This document shows positions 32,901 to 64,000 of a stretch of 64,000 bases of DNA, piece after piece. The notes beneath the pieces were generated by a model that did no database searches, was not told the origin of the DNA, and worked only from the letters and a program-made list of their open reading frames with translations. The position numbers and the translations under genes are program-made. Numbering within the stretch: the stretch's first letter is position 1; each line of letters starts with the position of its first letter. This DNA is from Osedax fenrisi (taxonomy: Eukaryota; Annelida; Polychaeta; Sabellida; Siboglinidae), in the NCBI GenBank assembly GCA_964019155.1, contig OZ025243.1, forward strand, positions 87,157,445-87,221,444. Reading direction: 5' to 3'.

Positions 32901-35596
32901 CTTACTTACTAAAGTACATTTATTAAGTATAATAGAGAATAGATAACATTTAACGTTATTTTTGTGTCTAAATAAACATTAATTCATAATATTATTTTAT
33001 ATGTATTTTATAATTTAATCATATTAAATATATATATATATATATATATATTTACTAAATATTAATTAGTATAAATTAAATTAAATCAAATAAACTTAGA
33101 ATATCGAACATTAAATTCACACTATTACATTATAAATACAAATGGATAACAAATATATTTAGAATAAGACAACACAAATATCCATTAAAGGGTGTATTTA
33201 TATTTATGCAACAAATGGATTACCTATTTATTTAAACTTCATATATCTCAAGTTATATATTCTTTTTATTAGAAATATTGAAGAAATTAATATATAATTA
33301 ATTATGATAAATATTTAATTAATGATCCTCACATATTCAATATCAATGTTTGGTTTATGTAAATATTTTTATTTTTATTTAAACTACACTGATTTTCTGT
33401 ATTTGTATTTTATTACGGAATTTGAGATATTTATTCAAATATAGCATCAATGTCTAATTTGAATTATAAATAAAATAGAAAAAATATGTTATAAAGAATT
33501 TAAATAAAGTTAGAAAATATATAAATATTCAAAATAAACAGTTTGTTGACATCTATATTTTATACAGGAATAGTTTATTTTGACACCAAGAACTATATAT
33601 AAAATATTCTAGGTTATAATAACAATAATTTTTTTAAATATAATAAAGTATTTTGCCATACAAGTAATATCGGATGAGGTAATACATTGTACGTATAACT
33701 ATTTAGGATGACTTTTGTAATTATTGTATACATCAATTATTATCATACTATTAATAAATATCTATAGATAGTTTTTTACTATTCGAATGTATCAATATAA
33801 TAATATTAATAACAATTTTAGTTGATTGATAAAATTAAAAAAATAAATATGATATAATTAAATATGAATATAATGTTAAATATTTTATATTATATAAAAC
33901 GAAAAACCACAATTTGGAATGATTGTGAGTAATTTTGAATGACTTTTACATATTTATATAATTATTTATAGCGATATTATTAATAAATATATATAGGTTG
34001 ACATATTATCATGGTATATTTGATGTAATATATTGATTTTATTTATACTGAATGATTTTTGTGTTGTATTGATTTTTGTGTTGTATTTATATTCTATATA
34101 TATATATATATAGTATGTAGCTAGTATTAATTACCTATTCATCACTAATTTAATCATCCCAGACTATCTACATTCGTATTTTATTTTGTACTTTTATCTG
34201 AATAAAACATCACGTAAATATTTGTATGCTTTTTTGTAATAAAAAAAGCATTTATGATTATAATTAATAAGTTGTTAACCCTATCCATGCTTAATCTAAC
34301 CACTAACAATGATGGTTAACGTGGTATTAACGTTGATTACATAGCTACACTAACCTTAGAGAAAGTGAGGAGCTCCATTTTGATCTTCAGTGGGGCGTGA
34401 AGTCCTTGAGTGTTACGTAACATAGCCATGTCCATGTTGAACTGATTCTCGGTCCACTTGTTATTGTTTTGCAGTGATTATTATATGCATGAGAGTTAAC
34501 AATCAATAATATATATATATATATATATTATATAATATACCCTGGATACTGCCATACTTATGGTATACTTATATTGGTATAAGTATACTTGTGACAATCA
34601 TCAACAGATGGTATATGTAGAGTACCATTAGTTATAAATTAATAGACTATATCTAACACTAGAATCTATACAATTGAAACATTAAAAATAATGAAAGAAT
34701 GTTACATTTACTGAAACATTACAAGTATTGAAACGTCCACTAAAATAAACTTACTAATGATACGAGAACATTTGTGAGTTTATTATATTCAATGCTATAT
34801 TATATTTATAAATTTTCAATACTATATACCTCATAAATAAATGAATAATGTACAATAAATTAAATAAATAACAACTAATATGAATTAAAAGCTTAAATAT
34901 CGGGTTGTTATATTTTATGAAAACAATATTATAAGGGTCAATACATCAATAATGTTTGTCATTTTTCATTAGCCAAATTGCCGTCCTTCGATTTTTACCA
35001 TCCATAAGGATGGAATCGAAAGATGAAAAATATATATCATTCACATCAATACCATAAATTTCGTATCGTCATTTTATCAGATATATTTATAAATTGTATA
35101 GCCCCCTATATATAAATAAACTGTAATTCATATAAAATATATATTAAAGTTATTTAAATAAATAATGTAGACACCTATTATTACAAAAAAAGATTGATTT
35201 TTCATCCTTCGATGTATTTGCCAGTCAAAAATAGGACCATTTCTATTTTTATTTATCATCAGTCAAAAGAGAATATCTCGTAGTTTCATCCTTCACTTTC
35301 ATCGGTCTGGAGGATGAAAATCAAAGGACAGAAATTCTACGTATGAAAAATTAAAAACGGTAATGGTGTGAGACTCCTAAATACCCCTTGTAATATTACA
35401 ATAACAAATAATCGTACATCATATCGTGATTGATGAAATATGTTAACTCAATAACGAAGCATGCGGATAACTCACACTTCGTAGAAACATCAGATTACTT
35501 AATAACCATGATCACGTGACATACGGTTACAACGTGACTAACGTGTTTCTCGGAATATTCCAGAGGGTGGCGAGCAGTCACAGCGGTTTTCTGATT
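29434..35596 (-). CDS. POMP: Proteasome maturation protein POMP/UMP1 (four exons seen, N-terminus missing)
   Basis: Chaperone that binds half-proteasome intermediates and drives 20S assembly, then becomes the first proteasome substrate. Exons on the minus strand: 35596-35543, 34456-34355, 30645-30552, 29504-29434, with compatible phases. Conserved landmarks in order: RHPLEYSEKH; FNMDMAMLRNTQGLHAPLKI (the family core LRNxQGLxAPLK); RLPCMASSNIMLD; IDFEDILG (family IGFEDIL); and the end PPHMFVERKMNLI. About 106 residues are recovered of a usual length near 140; the missing part is the N-terminal 25-35 residues. A poly(A) signal lies 20 bp after the stop. The G+C island at 36495-36596 may be its untranslated first exon or promoter, but this is not shown. 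Confidence 0.93.
29690..29978. repeat. Pair of long (TA)n tracts in a POMP intron
   Basis: TA runs of about 60 bp at 29696-29760 and 29918-29978, separated by about 160 bp of AT-rich DNA. Confidence 0.95.
30552..30645 (-). CDS. POMP: POMP exon
   Basis: Acceptor CCCTACACACAG, donor A/GTATGT. Reads PNRLPCMASSNIMLDSL then TGALDTIDFEDILG. 31 codons plus 1 nt; joins both neighbours in phase. Confidence 0.93.
30646..30740. repeat. G-rich short tandem repeat at the POMP exon acceptor
   Basis: Loosely repeated GGTGATGTGGGG and GTTAATACAG units directly next to the acceptor at 30646, so C-rich in the POMP transcript. Confidence 0.7.
30741..34354. other. Large POMP intron, AT-rich
   Basis: 3.6 kb without recognised coding or transposon ends. 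It contains long runs of A/T and a (TA)n at 33027-33050. Confidence 0.55.
34355..34456 (-). CDS. POMP: POMP exon with the conserved core
   Basis: 34 codons, phase 0 at both ends: WTENQFNMDMAMLRNTQGL, then HAPLKIKMELLTFSK. Donor AAG/GTTAGT, acceptor ATAACAAG. It holds the LRNxQGLxAPLK signature of UMP1/POMP. Confidence 0.95.
34950..35380. repeat. Interspersed repeat, also present at 61085-61330
   Basis: Shared pieces include TTTTTCAT, a GATGAAAAATATAT-type block, TTTCGTATCGTCATTTTATC/TTTTTATCATCG, TTTATAAATTGTATAG and TATTTAAATAAATAATGTAG. Several GATG/CATC inverted pieces (GTCCTTCGA, CATCCATAAGGATG) suggest a MITE-like element in a POMP intron. Confidence 0.5.
35543..35596 (-). CDS. POMP: POMP exon, upstream-most found
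   Basis: 18 codons NQKTAVTARHPLEYSEKH between acceptor GATTTCAG and donor CAC/GTTAGT. Matches the HPLELSEKN part of the family. An alternative acceptor (CATAG, 8 nt further upstream) would add FQ. Confidence 0.85.
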
Positions 35597-37445
35597 CTGA
35601 AATCTATGATTGTCGAATGTGAAATTAACAATCTATATATATATAGATTATATACATTCAATGGGAGAAGAATTATGTTAATCAGTATACGTATTATGAT
35701 ATCATTTCATCGTAAATAATATTCATACAAAAAATTACTATCTTTGGTCGTTATTGATTTATAATTTGGGTTAATATATTTAGTATATAATATATAAATG
35801 AACAGTATGATTAATTATTCTATATATATAATATATGTAAATTTATATAAATTGTAAATTTAGTGATAATTTGTGATAAATATCTTAATTAATTATTTTT
35901 TTTTATAATTAATCATTTTTATATTATTTATGTTAATAATTATTAAAATATATTCAACCATATGATAAAGCTATATGTTTATAATAAGATTGTTAAAAAA
36001 TTATTACAAAAACTTTAATATTATAAGAGTTTATACATTTTTAAAACATGCTATTTTCCCTATCTTTTACATGTATACTGTTTATAAGTAGCTGGTGCCC
36101 TTAATGTTCATGCTATGTTATGTAATTAATTGCAGACATATCTTGGTATTGAAGTAAATATACTTTTATTATGTAAATTTATTTGGCAATTATAAAATAT
36201 TTTATTAGATAAACCCGATAATACCCGACTATTACAACACTGATACCAAATATAAGAACATTATGTATACGTGTTTACAAGGTCGGTAAACATGTATTAG
36301 AAGCAATAATGGAATTATAACCAATATAATAACTAATTGTGGAATCCTTTCTCAAAAGCATATTGCTATTAAAGGGTTCCTTTTTTACTCATTATATAAC
36401 TATATTATATTGTATACATATGCCATGTGTATTAATTATTTATATTATACATGTAAAATAAATATTATTCATTCATTCAATATTCGCAATATTAACCCGT
36501 TGATCATACGATCAGCGATATCGTAACATCCGGGACGACTCTCGAGGGTTACCTCTCCGTCGGGTCGGGGGCGAATTGCAGGATATCCGAGACTCTAGTA
36601 ATACGTTTTATTATTTTATATATTATTATTAGAGTTATATACATCAAATGATAACATTTTATGACAATTAATATATATATATATATATATACACAATAAT
36701 AAAGTAGTCTATTGGTTGGACGTGTAACATCTTACCATAAAATAATCCTAATATATAAGGAAATTTTATATCCTATTGTATATTAAATAGGATATACAAT
36801 TGCAAGACTATACAAAGGATATACAATGGAATATTTATAAAAACAACTCCGCTATAACAAATTATTATATAATGTGTTTTATATTAAACAAATATACTAC
36901 AAAAATTAATATACAATATTTTGAAAAACTTTTAAACTATTAAATAACTTTTATATAATTATTAAAAGCTACTCTTGGAATAGTAAGCCCTGAGTGATGA
37001 CATTTATTAACATTTACATTTATAAAGGTAACTAATAGTAAACACATAAACACATGGAGATTTGACTTTTATTTTAACTTATAATCATAAATAATTTTAA
37101 TTATTTAATATCATGCTAAATATAATTAAAAATAAGAAATGTTAAATCAATTATATAACATTCAAAAAAACATTAGTTATATATTCTTTTTACTGTATAC
37201 ATAACTATTTAAGTTAATTGTATATGGTACATGGAGGAATTCTGAACATATAACTATCACCAAAAATTAACACACATTCAATTGAAATAAGTAATCCAGA
37301 ATATTTATAATGTGAGAATGTATGTTTATTGAATAAATTAGCATATTTATTTCAATATAAACAGTGCAAATATTGTATTGTGATGAATTTATCTTAAAAT
37401 ATATATGCTCTTTCTATTTTGAATGAACTGATTTTCTCATGTAAT

Positions 37446-37490
<45 letters not shown>

Positions 37491-38600
37491 CTGTTACAGT
37501 GTATTATATACATTAAAATTAAATATTTAAAATTAGTATATTATATATCATATAATATAAAATTTATAGATTTTAGTATATTAAGCTAGTGTTTTACAAC
37601 TGAAACTCATATAAGTAAATGAATTAAATCGGTGCACTATTTATTTTTTTTAAAAGCCAGGGAAGAAGTATACAAAACTACAATTGTATATAGAATATTT
37701 ATACACAACAAAATTACAGATATTTTGTTATTAAATAGAGAGTGGCTTTATACCAAGTACGAAGTAAATAGAGAGGATAGCGAATATAGAACCAATTATT
37801 TATATTACAATTGAAGAGATCAAACTTACAGTATTTCATATGTATGAAAATATAATTTAAAATTATAACTAATATAATATATTTGTTATATTATTACTTA
37901 GTAATAATATTACTATTACTAATAATAATTATTAATAATATAAATTATAATATATATATACAAATATATATCTTATAAAATATATTAAACTTTCATTCTT
38001 CATATTAGTTTAGCATGTAGACTAGTGTGTCAAATATCGAAATGAATATTTTAAATTGTTATTTCAAAACAAACGGGGCCATATTAAATGCATACAGTAA
38101 ATAGTATGCCAAATATTAATTTTATCAATAAATATTTTTATTAAATTTAATATAAATTATATTAATATATATTTATAAATTATGAATTAATTCTTATAAA
38201 ATATATGATAATACAATATAAGATTGAATATATTAAATATGCCTAGTCATTATTTACTAAATTTTACATATATAATTATTAAAAAGAATTTATGAACGGG
38301 TATTCGTGAGATATTTTAATAGGTGTATTGTCATTAAATAATATTATTTTAATCTAATATAATTATAAGAATGAGTAATATAAAAATATACAATTAATTA
38401 CTTTAAATAATGACTAAAATACTACAAACCATATTTTAAATTATATTTTCGGTAAATTAGGAATACACTGTTTACAATTAAAGTAAATATATATCGTATA
38501 ATCTGTGTTTCTTTATAAAATACATCAACATTAGAAATAGACAATATAATCTACATAGATTTTTGATTTGGATCAATAATAATATATTTTGTATGCATAA
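35597..38600. other. AT-rich region upstream of the found POMP exons
   Basis: No coding exon was recognised. A G+C-rich island at 36495-36596 has a possible minus-strand donor GGAGAG/GTAACC; it could be the POMP promoter or 5' exon, or a repeat fragment. A hairpin-like pair GGAATCCTTT/AAAGGGTTCC occurs at 36343-36382. Confidence 0.4.
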
Positions 38601-38622
38601 TATGCATTGCATATTATATTAT

Positions 38623-39083
38623 GACCTCCTATAACGTCAGGTTATAGGAGGTCTTGATTATATGCAGCATATATATATATATCAAGACCTCCTATAACCT
38701 CGTGAGTTTATAGAAGGTCTTGTATATATGCATATATTAATATAAATCTACTGTATTTTACACATTTATAAGTGTAGTTATTACAATATTTTTCTTAATT
38801 ATGAAAATATATTCATTTTAAAATATATATGTAATAAAAAGGTAAAATGTAACCTCAATTATTTTAATTATTATTAACTTAATACTGTTATTTTATTTAT
38901 TAAATATATGGATCATATAATATTATCCATAGATTATGATGATACTATACTATATTGTGGAAAATATACTTATACCAAAGCCCATAGGGCTTTGCTATAA
39001 TTATACCATAGCCCTATGGGCTAATAAGGGATTTACATATAATACCAAGACCTCCTATAACCTCGAGGTTATAGGAGGTCTTG
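38623..39083. repeat. Cluster of three related palindromes plus two smaller ones
   Basis: GACCTCCTATAAC with loop and complement (38623-38653); CAAGACCTCCTATAACCTC with an imperfect complement (38683-38722); and the same 19-mer followed directly by its exact complement, a perfect 38-bp palindrome (39046-39083). Between the second and third are AAAGCCCATAGGGCTTT (about 38979) and AGCCCTATGGGCT (about 39009), which are complements of each other. The region is intergenic or upstream of POMP. Confidence 0.9.
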
Positions 39084-39123
39084 ATAATACACACTGGGCA
39101 TGTTCTGAATTTATCATGAAGCG

Positions 39124-39155
<32 letters not shown>

Positions 39156-39283
39156 TATATAAATTAATTTATTAAAGAGTGTTTATTTATTATTTTTATG
39201 ATTATTATTGAATATATATATATTATATTGATGTAATTAGAATATCGTTGTCCCTTAGTTAACAGAAAAAATTGTTTCCCGCG

Positions 39284-39322
39284 GGCATACATTTATAGTT
39301 TAGGTAAAACACAAGCTATGCC
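39284..39322. repeat. Short hairpin repeat of the ATTTATAGTTTA family
   Basis: GGGCATACATTTATAGTTTA followed by GGTAAAACACAAGCTATGCC; imperfect inverted repeat on the same plan as 17965-18011 and 19767-19814. Confidence 0.5.
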
Positions 39323-39329
39323 TGGGGTG

Positions 39330-40721
39330 ATAAGGTGCTGAGATATGTGATTTTTTGAAATGTCAGGATATTCGATAAATTCGCTATATATAGCAGTATA
39401 CTCTATTTAATAGTCAACCAATATGAGGATTGTGTTGACCAATAAATAGTAACCCATGATCTCCTTCCTTTTTTAAATCTCATCGTTTATCGTATTACTC
39501 AGTTATTTGATGATACACTCTAATTTACAGAATTTATCATTTGTATTATTGTATACAATTGTTTATATACATTATACATTAGAGAAAGCTCTCTAGCTCT
39601 ATGATTATAATGCACAAGCTGTGCATTGTACAACCAAGGTTGCTTTGTTTCGTGATAACAATTAACATATATTTCCAGTTTTACATAAATATTTTATAAA
39701 TATAAGAAATACAAATTGTATTTTATTTAATTTTATTCAGATTAGAATACATATATTAGCCAGTGGATAGAATCGTTTTTAAGCTTATCAATATGTAATA
39801 AATAGTATATATATACACTCATTATATATATATGAATGCAGCAAATTATCAAATAAATAATAAAAATAACATATACCATGGTATTATATGCATATAATAT
39901 TAAAACTATAGATACATGAATATATTTATAATTTACCAAAATATTGGTAAAAGTATTGGTATAAATACAAATCTATAGATACATGCATAGAGAACGAAGT
40001 GATATATATATAGTAATGTGTATGTTTTTATATGTTTTTATCTACAATGGGTGGGGTTTAATGTATGTACGAGTGTGGTAAATTATAATTTAAACATATT
40101 TTATATAAAAGAAAATTTAATTTAATTTAAAAATAAATCTAAATATAACTAATTACATTTGTACTAAATCCATATTATATTACAGGCATACATATTATTA
40201 GAAGAATATATTTCTATTTGGAGATAAATTAATATATAATATTATTAGTTTTTCTAATAGTATAAAAAGGATCACACATTTTTGTTTAATAATATTGTGA
40301 TGAATACACCTAATCATCATCATCATGATAAAGATATATTTAATTTTCTAAACAATTATAATAAATTAAAATATAGTAAACGCTATATTTTATTATTCAC
40401 TACAATGTAATGGGAAATTCTATAAATAACTCGCTTAATAATATAATATCATCGGAACTATGTCCCACAAATGTGTACAATGTACATCACCACCTGATCA
40501 TACACTAACAGCTATCTAGGCCATGGTGCAACCCCACCTGTTGATAAGTGAACAAAGGTGAGTAGTAGTGTGAGAAGTATCTGTAATTATCTGTGATCAT
40601 ATTTATTAACGATATGCTATTAATCTTAATTTTACTGGCACGTATTGTATTAATTAAATAATGTCATCATTATACTATATTACACTACTCAATATACATT
40701 ATAGTACTACTAATCACTTCA

Positions 40722-40779
<58 letters not shown>

Positions 40780-41740
40780 TATCTATTGTAATGCTATTAA
40801 TGTTAAATATACAATATAACAAAATAATAATTAACAGATGAAGCAAAACAACAAGGATACATTAAAGAACATATACAAATGTGACTAAACTATTCTGAAA
40901 CAGTATTAGTAAAGCTCTAGGGCTTTGGTATTAGTACATAGTGACTACAGTACCAGTGCTTACACTACAGTATCATGTTAATATCAGGTTACATATTGAA
41001 TCTATACTTATTTGTAATAATTGTAACAACTATAATTAATAAAAATAATGTTACTTGTTATTTAGATAATTAGCTTACACAATATTTATCTAGGTAGGGG
41101 AATTTTACTCTATATATATATAATATAATTATACAATATTCAATTATTCATTAACAAATATAATGCTAAATTATACACATATATACACATATATATTATA
41201 GTATTCAATAGTTTTATTACACATCTTTTTATATCAATAAATAAATCAATAATGATCAATAATGAATCTTGTGATATTTATTATTTTTTTATAATAAATA
41301 TTAAAATATTGAATAACGTAAAAAGAACGTAACGTATTTAAATATACATGCAAATTGGTTTCCCAGTAGATGCACACTAATCGTGACTTCGTAGCGTAGA
41401 TAAATTATTAATAATAACTATGCTGTAAAGTACATATATATATATCAAGAAATATGATTATCTCACTGAGTGATCACATAAATATATGGCATTATCATTA
41501 TCAAACTGTAAAGGCGACGTCATATTTGTGAATATTATCAATCATCTAATATCTTTGATTAATAAAAGACGTGCGAATAATAGCAAGCGTGACACCCCAC
41601 CTCAATAATAATCAATATATCGATATTAGTATTAAATCTTTCCAAATACATTATACATTATTATAAACTGAATGTCATAAAAACAATAACGAAACAAAGT
41701 GATGGTTAACAGGAAGTAGACATCATCGTCGTTGTTGTTG
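39330..41740. other. Intergenic and ALKBH8 3' flank, AT-rich
   Basis: (TA)n at 40725-40776 and small inverted repeats. No convincing exon. A piece at 40490-40545 has splice-like borders on the minus strand but no matching protein. Confidence 0.45.
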
Positions 41741-62965
<21,225 letters not shown>

Positions 62966-63070
62966 CTGTACGGGTGAGTGTGTGTAGTGTTAACGCACGC
63001 TTATAGATCACCACGTACTATACGGGTGGGTGGGTGCAGTGTTATAGTACGCTTATGAATGAATGAATGA
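62966..63070. repeat. Tandem duplication of the RRM exon acceptor region
   Basis: CACCACATACTGTACGGGTG ... GTGTTAACGCACGCTTAT (62957-63003) is followed by CACCACGTACTATACGGGTG ... GTGTTATAGTACGCTTAT (63010-63055). In the distal copy the acceptor CAG has become TAG-like (CTATA on the plus strand). Then a GAAT repeat. Confidence 0.75.
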
Positions 63071-64000
63071 AATCAGTTATAGACACGTGTCTAAGGACTA
63101 ATAATAAGTATGTTGTCACATTATATATATATATATAATATATAAACTAGTTATAAAATAAGTTTAAAATAATAACTTATTAAATAAGTATGTTGTCACA
63201 TTATATATATATATATAGCAGAGTATATAAGCAACTTTTATAAACTACAGTTACTGTAACAGTGTATATAAATGTAAACAAGTTGTGTATATAATACATT
63301 TAGTAAATGATTTACATCAAAGGAATATTTGCCACATAGCGGCTATCACTAATTAGTCATGACCTATATTCAATTCGTTTATCGCGCGCGACGCCCCCCA
63401 CACGTCAATCAAATTCGTATTATTTTAAATATTCAATATTATATTGGCGCCGTTTCAGACTGTACTCCGATATATGATATATAATGATATAAAATTAAAC
63501 ATAATTTTGTATACATAGAATATACATGGATTCATGATACTATTAGTATCATCCTACACCCGTAGGAGTATCATCTTACATATATATTTTTTACAATTGC
63601 ATGTGTTATTAAAATAACATTCAAAATATTATTATATTAATTTAATAATTAAATTTATATAATACTTGTAATGTATTTGAATCGAACTTTTGTTGGAATT
63701 TCGCTAATTTTTATATAATAGTTACGTTCTAATTTAGATATATTATTTTTCAATTTTGAAGGATATTTATAATTTGCCATTATATCAATTTTAATGTTTT
63801 ATTTAATGCAATTTTATAAAAGTAAATAATATATTTATTTAAATTTTAAATTTGTATAATCTTTGATCAAAACAGATATCACTACTCAATGGCATTATTT
63901 TTTATATAATAATAATATAACAATTTAAATGAAATAATTAATTTTGATTAGTAAATATAATATATTTTAATAATTAAATATTATTTATAATAATATTTTT
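63071..64000. other. Region upstream of the found ALKBH8 exons
   Basis: Contains a duplicated block TAAGTATGTTGTCACATTAT (63107 and 63186) and a CpG-rich patch GCGCGCGACGCCCCCC (63384-63400) that might be a promoter. No N-terminal exon recognised; the rest is AT-rich. Confidence 0.4.

Noticed and set aside
36495..36596. G+C-rich island as coding first exon of POMP
   Set aside because: No reading frame on the minus strand gives a methionine and family-like N-terminus in phase with 35596; kept only as a possible promoter or untranslated exon.
40490..40545. Minus-strand piece VGLHHGLDS with acceptor and donor-like borders as a POMP exon
   Set aside because: Its phase does not join to the next exon without creating a stop, and similarity to the family is too weak.

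Overview
This is an AT-rich, repeat-dense animal genomic window. The protein-coding exons are short, clearly richer in G+C than their surroundings, and separated by introns with ordinary GT-AG borders. Coding was recognised by reading exons and joining them in phase. The mix of CR1-like and RTE-like LINEs, hAT elements, tRNA-derived SINEs, many MITEs, long (TA)n runs and several minisatellites suggests an invertebrate or other non-vertebrate metazoan. I cannot name the species.

Left part (1-28.5 kb). A nest of transposons (CR1-like LINE, hAT inside it, small MITE inside the hAT) precedes an intronless orphan gene at 8667-9185. A diverged paralogue lies at 13595-13861. Collinear similarity in the flanking DNA (about 430 with 10040, 6160 with 12285, and the two genes) indicates an old tandem duplication, later expanded by different transposons in each copy. 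Plus-strand terminal exons of membrane-protein genes end at 16457 and 28444; both carry one strong transmembrane segment and look tetraspanin-like, but only weakly. A fairly well preserved CR1/Jockey-like LINE (20.5-24.6 kb) has its 3' region split by a non-autonomous hAT with perfect ends.

Middle (29.4-35.6 kb, minus strand). Four exons encode nearly all of POMP/UMP1, the 20S proteasome assembly chaperone. Only the N-terminal exon was not found. POMP is convergent with the membrane-protein gene ending at 28444. Between POMP and the next gene lies a cluster of palindromes, one of them a perfect 38-bp palindrome.

Right part (41.7-63 kb, minus strand). Twelve exons encode ALKBH8, the tRNA wobble-uridine enzyme: RRM, then AlkB dioxygenase, then Trm9-like methyltransferase. 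All but one of the junctions agree in phase. The N-terminal exon is missing or lies outside the window. Its last intron contains, on the opposite strand, a two-exon gene with a makorin-type CCCH zinc finger and a PAM2-like PABP-binding motif but no RING domain. At least seven of the eleven recognised ALKBH8 3' splice sites, and one in POMP, directly abut C-rich tandem repeats. On the plus strand the 25.98-kb exon abuts a minisatellite whose unit repeats the exon's own acceptor sequence. This splice-site and minisatellite association, the nested short makorin-like gene and the orphan paralogue pair are the most unusual things here.
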